The notes beneath the pieces were generated by a model that was not told the DNA's origin, did not search any database, and saw only the letters and a list, made by a program, of their open reading frames with translations. This document shows positions 14,798 through 22,326 of a stretch of 29,227 bases of DNA, piece after piece (the stretch's first letter is position 1; each line of letters opens with the position of its first letter). Source of the stretch: JBBDIM01 sp040880405 (GTDB lineage: Bacteria > Planctomycetota > Planctomycetia > Pirellulales > Pirellulaceae); the NCBI GenBank assembly GCA_040880405.1, contig JBBDIM010000093.1, positions 1-29,227 of the forward strand, in the 5' to 3' direction. The position numbers were made by a program, and so were the translations under genes.

Positions 14798-16843
14798 TTA
14801 TCGGGGTGGAGCGAGGGTCACGGTTAGCTCAACCTCCTGGTTTTCACGACGAACTTTGATTTTTATTTTGTCTCCTGCCTTGAACTTTCGCAGGGCAGCG
14901 TCGAAGTCGTCCAGGCCGGTCACCTGATTCCCTTCCAGGTCGATGATCACGTCCCCCGACTTCAAACCCGCTTCATCGGCTGGGCTATCAGGCGAAACCC
15001 CTTGGATCCCATACCCCTGCCCCACCACGGAAAAGTCCGGGATGCTTCCAAAATAGGGGCGCGAACCACCCCGCCGCTGCGGCTGATTGCTTTGCACGGC
15101 GATATATTCCGGTTTTTTCTCTGCCTGATCCAGCTTCCAGAGGAGTTGCTCCGCAAATCCCAAAATCCGCTCCATCCCCTCGTAATTCAGCTTTTCGGCG
15201 GTGTCGCTGGGCCGGTGATAGTCGTTGTGCGTGCCAGTAAAGACGGTCAGCACCGGGATTTTCTGGGCGTAAAACGAGGCGTGGTCGCTCGGGCCGAAAC
15301 CACTGGGGTCTTTGGTCAATTGAAACTCGAATTCCTTGTTGAGCGCGTCGACCCAATCGGCAAAGGGCTCTGCAGTGCCGGTCCCGGTGACGATTAGCTT
15401 GTTGTCCGTGAGCCGGCCCACCATATCCATGTTGAACATGGCAAAGGTCCGCTCCAGCGGAATGAGCGGCTGTTTCACGTAGTGGGAACTACCTAGCAAG
15501 CCTCGTTCCTCGCCGGTAAACGCGATAAACACCATGTGGTGCTTGAGCTCGTCCTTCCGCTCCGCCAAGCGGGCCGCTAGCTCCAACAAGCTGGCGGTGC
15601 CCGAGCCGTTGTCGTCCGCCCCGGGATGCATCTCTTCGGTCCAGGGGGCCAGGCTCCCCTCGCCACCAAACCCGAGGTGATCGTAATGGGCCCCGATCAC
15701 CAGCACCTCGTTGGTCTTGGCATGGGGGGCCTCCAGGATACCGACGACGTTTTTGATTGTCGCGCTTTCTCGTTCGATCTTCACCTCTCCCTTGGCCTGG
15801 ACACCTTCCAGTAAGCCGACGACCGGGTCTCCCGTCTCGTCGATTTTTCGTTCGATCTCCTCAACCGTCAGCCCCAAGCCCTTTTTCAAGAGCGGCTCAA
15901 TCACCTCACGCCGCGCGAAAAAAATTGGCAAATCGGGATGATTACTCTCGCGGCCTGCCCCTTGGAACGGAATGACTTGGTCCGGATCGGTTTCCATCGC
16001 CTCGCCATACTCGGCGATTTTTTTGCCCAGGGCGGTCACCTTGCCGCGGTACTCGGTGGTTTGCTCATCGGTCGGCTCTTCCAGGGCCTTGAACTCCTCG
16101 CGGAGTTTGGCCAGATCCGCCACGGCCGTTTCCCAGGCACCCAGGGCTTGTTCGTCCTGCTCGTTGAGAGTGGGGGTATCGTTGATGAAGATCACCGCCG
16201 CGGCGCGATTGGTCGAGGCGACCGCCACTTTCCGCGTGAAGAACGCATGCTGCGAAGGATGCGGGCCGCCGAACGGGCTATGCGGGTTGCCTTGCTGGGG
16301 CTGCTTCCGCAGGACGATGACCACCTTGCCCTCGGTATCGAGATTGTCGTAGTCGTCGTATTCCAAGTCAGGGGCGGAAATCCCATAGCCGGCGAAGACC
16401 ACCGGAGCGTCGAACTTCCCGGAACCGCCGATCGAAAGAGGCGAAAAATCCTCACCCAGCTTCAACTCCCGAGCTTTCTCGACTCCGCTAAACTCGAGTC
16501 TGTTTTGGTCCTCCGGTCCCAATTTCGAAGAGACCTCGATCTCAAACTTCTGAAAGGGACTCCCCTCGAAATTTTCGGTCTTCAGTCCAAATTCTTTGAA
16601 CCGCTCGGCGATAAAGTCGGCCGCCTTATCGAGCCCAGCGGTCCCCACGCCCCGGCCTTCCAATTCCTCGGAGGCCAAGAAGGAAACCGTTTCGAACAAC
16701 CGCTCCTGGAGCGGAGTTGTGAGGGTGGGCTTCGTGGCAGTGGCGTCCTCCGCGCGAATCGAGACGATCCAGGCCGAGGGACAGATCGGAGGCAGCGCGA
16801 GCAACAGCGACAGCATCCAGGCGGAAATCATTCGGTGGGTCAT
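14798..16843 (-). CDS. Secreted M28-family zinc aminopeptidase with PA-like and PDZ domains
   Basis: The 681-residue protein has a signal sequence at about 1-31 (ISAWMLSLLLALPPICPSAW). A protease-associated-like region covers about 140-225 (VVFAGYGISAPDLEYDDYDN). The M28 catalytic domain at about 360-570 has zinc ligands His386, Asp410 (HPGADDNGSG), Glu446, Asp473 (NMDMVGR) and His543 (DYHRPSDT), with Glu445 as general base. Residues 225-300 are a charged helical insertion inside the PA-like region. A C-terminal PDZ domain at about 600-680 (GVSPDSPADEAGLKSGDVI) may guide peptides or partners. It should trim peptides in the periplasm or outside. The ATG at 16843 is preferred to one at 16954, because the upstream 37 residues are proline-rich and would displace the signal peptide. 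It is the first gene of the minus-strand envelope group but 187 bases from the next. Confidence 0.93.
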   Translation of the reverse strand: MTHRMISAWMLSLLLALPPICPSAWIVSIRAEDATATKPTLTTPLQERLFETVSFLASEELEGRGVGTAGLDKAADFIAERFKEFGLKTENFEGSPFQKFEIEVSSKLGPEDQNRLEFSGVEKARELKLGEDFSPLSIGGSGKFDAPVVFAGYGISAPDLEYDDYDNLDTEGKVVIVLRKQPQQGNPHSPFGGPHPSQHAFFTRKVAVASTNRAAAVIFINDTPTLNEQDEQALGAWETAVADLAKLREEFKALEEPTDEQTTEYRGKVTALGKKIAEYGEAMETDPDQVIPFQGAGRESNHPDLPIFFARREVIEPLLKKGLGLTVEEIERKIDETGDPVVGLLEGVQAKGEVKIERESATIKNVVGILEAPHAKTNEVLVIGAHYDHLGFGGEGSLAPWTEEMHPGADDNGSGTASLLELAARLAERKDELKHHMVFIAFTGEERGLLGSSHYVKQPLIPLERTFAMFNMDMVGRLTDNKLIVTGTGTAEPFADWVDALNKEFEFQLTKDPSGFGPSDHASFYAQKIPVLTVFTGTHNDYHRPSDTAEKLNYEGMERILGFAEQLLWKLDQAEKKPEYIAVQSNQPQRRGGSRPYFGSIPDFSVVGQGYGIQGVSPDSPADEAGLKSGDVIIDLEGNQVTGLDDFDAALRKFKAGDKIKIKVRRENQEVELTVTLAPPR

Positions 16844-17102
16844 GCGAGTTTGTGCTCTTGGAATGCTGTGGATTGGGCGAGAGGGTGTTGGAGGAGGTGG
16901 AGCCGGCGCGATTGCCACCCGCTTCTCCTCAACTCCTGATTGTTTTCCACCCAATGTCCAGCGTCAACCAAGCGGGTTAAGGTTTTGGCCACCGTCGGGG
17001 CATGTGATTGTCAGAGCGATCCCCGCCCCTTTAAAATCGGAAGTGGGAATTTCCAACATCTCCGCGTCAAAATCTCCGCAACATCGGCTCACGAGGGCAA
17101 AC

Positions 17103-18851
17103 TTGGCAGTCCTATTTGTAATTCAAGGCGACGATCAAGGCCGGCGATTCGAGTTATCCGACCGCGGGGTAACCCTCGGTCGCGACCAGACCAGCGATAT
17201 CCATCTCCAGGATACCGAGATTTCACGCCGCCACGCGGAGATCCGTCCCACGCAGTCGGGGTACGAACTGATCGACCTGGGAAGCTCCAACGGGAGCTAC
17301 GTCAACCAACAACAGGTCAGTCGCTGCGAGCTTAACGCGGGGGACCGAATTCAACTGGGGCATACCTTATTGATCTACACGATCCGCTCGAAAACCGGAT
17401 CGCAGCCGCCGGTGGACTTCAAGCTGGACGCCTCGGCGCGGGAAGGCTCGCGGATCATTCGCTCGCTGAGCCACGAGGAAGGAAGTCAGATCTTCGTTCC
17501 TCGGCACCCCGCGGGAGGTCACGGCTCTTCCGCCCCCTCGGAATCGATTTCGAGCTTAACGACAAGCACCGCCTCGACCAAGGAAAACCTGCAACTGATC
17601 TATCACACCGCCTTGGCGATTAGCCGAACGCTCGATATCGATCAACTGCTCGATTACATCCTGGGGCTGATTTTCGACTGGGTCGACGCCGATCGCGCCT
17701 GCATCATGCTGCTCGATCCCCACACCAAGACCCCGGAACTAAAGGCCCATCGGTTGCGTGACGACCGTGCCGATCAGGTGGAACCGATCACGATGAGCCG
17801 CACCATCCTCGACTATGTCCTGGAACATCGCGAGGGTGTCATCACTAGCGATGCCCGAGACGACCAGCGGTGGGCCGCGGAGGATAGCATCATCAGTTAC
17901 GGTATCCGCGAGGCGATCTGTGTGCCGATGCAGGGACGCTACGGCATCGTCGGCGCGATCAACATCGACACCTACACCCCACCCCGGCAGCAGGTTGGTG
18001 GCAAACATCGCGACCGCTTCACCGAGGAACACCTCAAGTTGATGGTCGCCATCGGGCACCAGGCTGCCTTGGCGGTTGAGGATACCCATTACTATTCCGC
18101 GGTGGTTCGCTCGGAACGCTTGGCGGCAATGGGGCAGGCGGTGGCGGCCATTTCACACCATGCCAAGAATATCTTGCAGGGAATTCAGGGTGGTGGGTAC
18201 ATCGTCGACGAGGGGCTCAAGAACGGGCAACTGGAGATCGTCCAGCGGGGCTGGGCCATCGTCAGCCGGAACCAGGAACGGATCGCCAACCTGGTGATGG
18301 ACATGCTCTCGTTCAGTAAGGAACGAGAACCAGACCGCGCCCCGGCCGATTTGAACGATGTTGCCGCCGACGTCGTCTCGCTGATGCGCGCGAGGGCGGA
18401 GGAACTGGGGGTCTCGCTGCGGATCGTCCCCGATTTGGACCAACCCCGCGCGCTGTTCGACGCCGAGGGTTTTCACCGAGCGCTGCTAAACGTGGTGACC
18501 AACGCGATCGACGCTTCCGCCGAATGCGAGACCAAGGAGGTGACCGTGATGGTGGGGAGCGAAGCGGACCCACCCCTAATTTATATCCAGGTCCGCGACA
18601 CCGGACCCGGCGTCCCGCCACACCTCCGCGAACGCGTCTTCTCGGCGTTTGAGTCAACCAAGGGAAACCGAGGAACCGGGCTCGGCCTCCCGGTGACTCG
18701 CAAAATCCTGCAGGAACATGGAGGGGATATCACCTTAATGCCCCCCGGTGAAACCGGCTCGACCTTCAAGCTTTGGATTCCGCTGATCGAGGTCCCCGCA
18801 CCGCTTGAGGAGCCCGCGGGTCCGTTCAACCCGCCCACGTCGATGGGTTAG
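17103..18851 (+). CDS. Soluble FHA-GAF sensor histidine kinase
   Basis: The 582-residue protein has three parts. The FHA domain (about 5-93: VTLGRDQTSDIHL, SRRHAEI, DLGSSNGSYVN) binds phosphothreonine. The GAF domain is at about 170-325. The kinase module has an H-box at about 348-356 (AISHHAKNI; His352 or His353 as phosphoacceptor), N box around 460-470, G1 DTGPG at 499-503 and G2 GNRGTGLGL at 521-529. No membrane helix is present, so it acts in the cytoplasm. I place the start at TTG 17103 because GAGGG lies five bases upstream and the FHA fold begins directly after. Longer in-frame versions cross into the oppositely oriented peptidase gene. No response regulator is adjacent. The FHA domain suggests input from a Ser/Thr kinase, perhaps one like that at 263-3232, which is an inference. 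Confidence 0.93.
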   Translation: MAVLFVIQGDDQGRRFELSDRGVTLGRDQTSDIHLQDTEISRRHAEIRPTQSGYELIDLGSSNGSYVNQQQVSRCELNAGDRIQLGHTLLIYTIRSKTGSQPPVDFKLDASAREGSRIIRSLSHEEGSQIFVPRHPAGGHGSSAPSESISSLTTSTASTKENLQLIYHTALAISRTLDIDQLLDYILGLIFDWVDADRACIMLLDPHTKTPELKAHRLRDDRADQVEPITMSRTILDYVLEHREGVITSDARDDQRWAAEDSIISYGIREAICVPMQGRYGIVGAINIDTYTPPRQQVGGKHRDRFTEEHLKLMVAIGHQAALAVEDTHYYSAVVRSERLAAMGQAVAAISHHAKNILQGIQGGGYIVDEGLKNGQLEIVQRGWAIVSRNQERIANLVMDMLSFSKEREPDRAPADLNDVAADVVSLMRARAEELGVSLRIVPDLDQPRALFDAEGFHRALLNVVTNAIDASAECETKEVTVMVGSEADPPLIYIQVRDTGPGVPPHLRERVFSAFESTKGNRGTGLGLPVTRKILQEHGGDITLMPPGETGSTFKLWIPLIEVPAPLEEPAGPFNPPTSMG

Positions 18852-18886
18852 CGCTTTGACAAAGTCAATAAAAAGGGCGTTCCGTC

Positions 18887-19160
18887 GGGTGCCATGCCCA
18901 CGCCCTCCAACGTGGGCATGAGACGTGAGAGTTGATCCTATCTCGTTCGGAAAGTCTGGACGCCATCTAGTGTGCCATTAGACGAAAATTCCAGAGCGAG
19001 AGGGTTCCCCATAGCGGCTTGTCTGGTGCGTGAGAACTACCAAGATGGTCGGTAAATTTAAGATTCGCGGTCGGCCTTTTCGCTGGTTACTCATCGAGTT
19101 ACCGGTGGAAAATTTACCGGCCAAAACATGCCCACGTTGGAGGGCGTGGGCATGGCACCC
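18887..19160 (+). mobile_element. MITE-like element with hairpin terminal inverted repeats, copy 3
   Basis: Arms at 18887-18921 and 19127-19160 are inverted copies of the repeat. At 274 bases it is the longest copy. Interior blocks shared with copy 2 are GGACGCCATCT at 18958-18968 and GTTACCGGTGGAAA at 19098-19111, followed in both by CCAAAACATG at the start of the right arm. It occupies the convergent spacer between the histidine kinase and the metallo-beta-lactamase-fold gene (18852-19273, 422 bases), which holds no gene. Confidence 0.85.
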
Positions 19161-19227
19161 AGAAAACACTGCAACGCGTAAACTCTGATTGGTTGGACGT
19201 TTAGAGGCAAACCGAACCCGCCAAATG

Positions 19228-19254
19228 CCCACGGTCTTGGCGACCGTGGCTACG
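19228..19254 (-). repeat. GTAGCCACGGTC hairpin repeat, copy 2
   Basis: CCACGGTC at 19230-19237 pairs with GACCGTGG at 19243-19250. On the minus strand it reads GTAGCCACGGTCGCCAAGAC, nearly the same as the copy at 11511. It comes about 20 bases after the stop of the gene at 19274, preceded by a run of seven T on that strand (19257-19263). Confidence 0.7.
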
Positions 19255-19273
19255 TAAAAAAAATCGACCATCC

Positions 19274-19939
19274 CTACGCCAAATACCCGGCTGGTTTGCC
19301 GACGAATGGGTTGTGCTCGATTTCTTCGCCGATCGTCGTCGGCGGGCCATGGCCGGGGAGTACGATCGATTCGCGAGGGAGGGTGAACAGCTTTTCGTCG
19401 ATCGATTTTTTAAGATGCGTGAAATTTCCATCCGGGAAATCGCTGCGACCGACGCTCCGCTGGAACAAAACATCACCCCCCAAAACGTAGGTGTCGCTTC
19501 CCTCGCGAATAATGAAGATCACATGCCCGGCGGAGTGCCCCGGGGTTTCGCGGACCTCGAATTCGATCCCGGCCGCCTCATACGTTTCCCCTTCGCGGAC
19601 CTGTACATCCTCCGGCGGACTGACCAGCGAAACGCCAAAGGGGGCACTCAGGTTCGTCTCCGGATTGGTTAATTTTTCCGCGTCTTGCCAGCCAATTACC
19701 AGCGGACAATCGGGCCAACGCTCTTTAAGGGAGCCGTTTCCGGCGATGTGATCGCTATGGCCATGGGTGTTGAGGATCGCCTCCGGGACCAGATTTTGGT
19801 CCTCCAAGGCCTCCAAAATCTTGTCCGGTTCCAAACCGGGGTCGACCACGACACACCGCGTATCCCCTTCGCGATACACGATATAGGTGTTCTCGTCGAA
19901 TGGCATACTGACGATTCTAAGGAACGAGATTCGGGGCAT
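19274..19939 (-). CDS. Metallo-beta-lactamase-fold hydrolase (glyoxalase II-like)
   Basis: The 221-residue protein has the full metal-binding set: HGHSDH at 59-64, His135 (PGHSAGH), Asp156 (LGGDVLF) and His197 (LPGHGP). This layout and length match small glyoxalase II-like or YcbL-type hydrolases, which cleave thioesters such as S-lactoylglutathione; the true substrate is unknown. The ATG at 19937-19939 is preferred. A longer in-frame version reaching 20161 has no domain content, and the internal Met11 would cut into the first beta strand. It is divergent from the DUF1571 gene and convergent with the histidine kinase. Confidence 0.92.
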   Translation of the reverse strand: MPRISFLRIVSMPFDENTYIVYREGDTRCVVVDPGLEPDKILEALEDQNLVPEAILNTHGHSDHIAGNGSLKERWPDCPLVIGWQDAEKLTNPETNLSAPFGVSLVSPPEDVQVREGETYEAAGIEFEVRETPGHSAGHVIFIIREGSDTYVLGGDVLFQRSVGRSDFPDGNFTHLKKSIDEKLFTLPRESIVLPGHGPPTTIGEEIEHNPFVGKPAGYLA

Positions 19940-20193
19940 TTCGTTAAATCGCACTCCACTTCCAGGCGAACATCCGTTAAAGTACACGCGTACTATACCG
20001 CGATTAGGTAAAGTTTGCGAACGAGCGAAGTGGTGAGGGGTTGGGTGTTTGGCTTCATTGTCGCGCTGTTCCGATCGCGATAAATAGCATAAATCAGCCG
20101 ATTTTATCCGCCCAATGGCGATTACCCGCACATCCTCGCTCGCACGGATGCGAGTCCGCAAAAGCGCTAATAAATTACGGAGAGTCTGAAGCT
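19940..20193. promoter_or_regulatory. Divergent promoter region between hydrolase and DUF1571 genes
   Basis: The 254-base spacer should carry promoters in both directions. The clearest element is the short inverted repeat AGTAC-ACGC-GTACT at 19981-19994, about 45 bases before the hydrolase start, which could be an operator. No reliable -35/-10 pair is seen. GGAGAG at 20180-20185 is the probable ribosome binding site of the DUF1571 gene. Confidence 0.35.
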
Positions 20194-21057
20194 ATGTCTC
20201 ATTCCAAAATGACCCGTCGCAGTTTGCTCTTGGGGATTCCCGCGGTCGCCTGCGGGATCTCGCAACTCGCCTCCGGCCAGGAACCCCGCGGTAACTTCCG
20301 TGAGCCGGTCTACCGCGTCTCCAACAAAAGCGATAACCGTCGCGACAACCAAGTCGTCGCGGGGGAACACCCGCTCGCGCCGGCCCTCCGCGTCGCCGAA
20401 ACGGGGCTCAAGCGGATTGAGGACAATATCCAGGACTACCAGTGTACCCTGGTCAAGCGCGAGCGGATCGGCGGAAAACTACTGGACCATGAGTTCATGG
20501 ACGCCAAAATCCGCCACAATCCGTTCAGCGTCTACTTGTCCTTCAAAAACCCGGCGAGCGTTCGAGGACGGGAAGTGCTGTACGTCGAGGGGCAAAACAA
20601 CAACAATCTCATGGCCCACGAAGGTGGGGCCCTGCTGAAGCTGGTAACCGTTAACCTCAACCCGACCAGTTCCTTGGCGATGCGCAATCAGCGCTATCCG
20701 ATCACCGACATCGGGGTCAAAAACCTGGTTCAGCGGTTGATCGAAGTCGCCAAAGAGGACATGCAGTTTGGCGAATGCGAGGTGAAGTTCACCAACGGGG
20801 CGAAGATCAACGGTCGGGTCTGCACCTTGATCGAAGTGGTCCATCCGGTTCCGCGGTCGAACTTTCGCTTCCATAAGGCCCACATCTTCATCGACGACCA
20901 GTTGCAGGTCCCGGTGCGGTTCGCCTCGTGGGATTGGCCCGCTCAAAACGGGGGCGAAGCTCCGCTGTTGGAAGAGTACACCTACCTCGACATGAAGGTG
21001 AACAACGGCTTCACCGACGCCGACTTCGATTCGAACAACCCGAACTATAAGTTTTAG
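20194..21057 (+). CDS. DUF1571 family secreted protein, likely Tat exported
   Basis: The 287-residue protein belongs to the DUF1571 family, which is common in Planctomycetota and has no assigned function. The family core is visible from about 70 to 270 (DYQCTLVKRERIGGKLLDHE, RGREVLYVEGQN, VPVRFASWDWP, EEYTYLDMKVN). It is exported: TRRSLLLGIPAVACGISQLA at about 7-26 has a twin-arginine motif before a short hydrophobic stretch, with likely cleavage after ASG at 28. The start is ATG 20194, with GGAGAG upstream. The ATG five codons later (MTRRS) is possible. The gene ends just before an intrinsic terminator, so it is probably transcribed alone. The beta-rich core resembles outer-membrane lipoprotein-sorting folds, but this is only an impression. 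Confidence 0.9.
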   Translation: MSHSKMTRRSLLLGIPAVACGISQLASGQEPRGNFREPVYRVSNKSDNRRDNQVVAGEHPLAPALRVAETGLKRIEDNIQDYQCTLVKRERIGGKLLDHEFMDAKIRHNPFSVYLSFKNPASVRGREVLYVEGQNNNNLMAHEGGALLKLVTVNLNPTSSLAMRNQRYPITDIGVKNLVQRLIEVAKEDMQFGECEVKFTNGAKINGRVCTLIEVVHPVPRSNFRFHKAHIFIDDQLQVPVRFASWDWPAQNGGEAPLLEEYTYLDMKVNNGFTDADFDSNNPNYKF

Positions 21058-21084
21058 ACCGCTTGTGGCGGTCCTTAAATCAAG

Positions 21085-21117
21085 GAAAAATCCCAGTCTT
21101 AAGTGCTGGGATTTTTT
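21085..21117 (+). terminator. Intrinsic terminator of the DUF1571 gene
   Basis: AAAAATCCCAG at 21086-21096 pairs with CTGGGATTTTT at 21106-21116, and the T-run extends to 21117. It lies 28 bases after the stop. A smaller hairpin, GACCGC/GCGGTC (21057-21073), comes directly before it. This is a classic strong rho-independent terminator. Confidence 0.92.
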
Positions 21118-21153
21118 CATGCGCCAGCACAATCGACCACCGGGAGATTCGGC

Positions 21154-22107
21154 ATGCGGGATATCATCGTCGCGGCGACCCAGTTTCAGCACATTGCGGG
21201 AGACAAGGAGGCGAATCTCGCCATCATCGAGCGGATGGCCACAACCGCCGCCGCGCGAGGCGTGGAGATCCTCGCCTTCCCGGAATGCTGCGTCACCGGT
21301 TACTGGCACCTCCGCAACCTGGACAAACCGGACCTCGCCGCCTTGGCGGAAGCCGTACCCGCAGGGCCGACCTGCCAGCGACTGTTGGCCCTCTCGGCCG
21401 AACTGCAAATGACGATCGGTGCCGGGATGCTCGAAGCGGGGGAGGATGGCCGGCTCTTCAACAACTACTTTGTCGCGATGTCGGATGGGACCTGGGCCAA
21501 TCACCGCAAGCTGCACTGCTTTGTCCATCCGGAGTTGGCCTCCGGGGATCAGTACACGGTGTTCGACACGCCGCACGGCTGCAAGGTCGGAGTGCTGATT
21601 TGCTACGACAACAACCTGGTCGAAAACACGCGCTGCACCGCCTTGGCCGGGGCGGAGATTTTGCTCGCGCCTCATCAAACCGGAGGCTGCGACTCCCGCA
21701 GTCCCCACGCGATGGGGAAGATTCCGCTAGAACTGTGGGAACGCAGAGATGAAGACCCCGAATCGCTCTATCAAGCCTTCCGCGGAGACAAGGGACGCGG
21801 TTGGCTGATGCGGTGGTTGCCGGCCAGGGCCCACGATAACGGGATGTTTTTGGTATTCAGCAACGGAGTGGGTGCCGACGACGATGAGGTCCGAACCGGC
21901 AACGCGATGGTGCTGGATCCCTATGGGCGGATCATCGCCGAGAGCGTCAACATCGAAGACGATATGGTGCTCGCGAAGCTGGATGCCTCCCTCCGCGACC
22001 GAGCGACCGGAGTCCGCTGGCTCAAAGCTCGCCGTCCCGAGTTGTACGGGCCCCTGATCGAGCGGCTAGGAAACGAACTCGACCCGCACGCGGCTCGGTT
22101 TACGTAG
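21154..22107 (+). CDS. Carbon-nitrogen hydrolase (nitrilase superfamily)
   Basis: The 317-residue protein has the Glu-Lys-Cys triad: Glu44 (AFPECCVTGYW), Lys119 (NHRKLHCFVHPE) and Cys150 (VGVLICYDNN). Family members hydrolyse amides, carbamoyl groups or nitriles through a cysteine thioester. An extra segment at about 175-225 (HQTGGCDSRSPHAMGKIP, ERRDEDPESLYQAFRG) separates Cys150 from the usual C-terminal strands and marks a less common subgroup. The substrate cannot be told. The start is ATG 21154 with GGGAG seven bases upstream. The gene begins just after the DUF1571 terminator, so it needs its own promoter, which I could not place. It is convergent with rsmH. Confidence 0.92.
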   Translation: MRDIIVAATQFQHIAGDKEANLAIIERMATTAAARGVEILAFPECCVTGYWHLRNLDKPDLAALAEAVPAGPTCQRLLALSAELQMTIGAGMLEAGEDGRLFNNYFVAMSDGTWANHRKLHCFVHPELASGDQYTVFDTPHGCKVGVLICYDNNLVENTRCTALAGAEILLAPHQTGGCDSRSPHAMGKIPLELWERRDEDPESLYQAFRGDKGRGWLMRWLPARAHDNGMFLVFSNGVGADDDEVRTGNAMVLDPYGRIIAESVNIEDDMVLAKLDASLRDRATGVRWLKARRPELYGPLIERLGNELDPHAARFT

Positions 22108-22157
22108 GTGTTGCCAAGCCGCGTAGTGGTCCATCGAATCAGAATGTACGAGTGACT

Positions 22158-22320
22158 GGGTGCCATGCCCACGCCCTCCAACGGGGGCATGTTTGGGCGG
22201 GCCCGTTTTCCACTGGTAACGCCGTCTGATGGAACGCGAAATGGCGTCCTGACCGTCCGGAAAACGCAAGATCATCTCGCACTTCTCATGCCCACGTTGG
22301 AGGGCGTGGGCATGGCACCC
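22158..22320 (-). mobile_element. MITE-like element with hairpin terminal inverted repeats, copy 4
   Basis: Arms lie at 22158-22191 and 22286-22320. The right arm is a perfect copy; the left has one substitution in its inner stem (CGGGGGCAT for CGTGGGCAT). At 163 bases it is the shortest copy. Read on the minus strand it has GAAGTGCGAGA directly inside the arm, AGGACGCCAT (complement of 22241-22250), and GTTACCAGTGGAAAA (complement of 22206-22220), matching copies 2 and 3. It fills the convergent spacer between the nitrilase-family gene and rsmH and ends six bases before the rsmH stop codon. Confidence 0.85.
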
Positions 22321-22326
22321 GATGGC

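Noticed and set aside
20479..21708. A 409-codon minus-strand open frame
   Set aside because: It crosses two intact plus-strand genes and the intrinsic terminator between them, so it is a shadow.
3663..22320. CRISPR array from the repeated 35-base arms
   Set aside because: The repeats are kilobases apart, come as inverted pairs and have no regular spacers; there are no cas genes.
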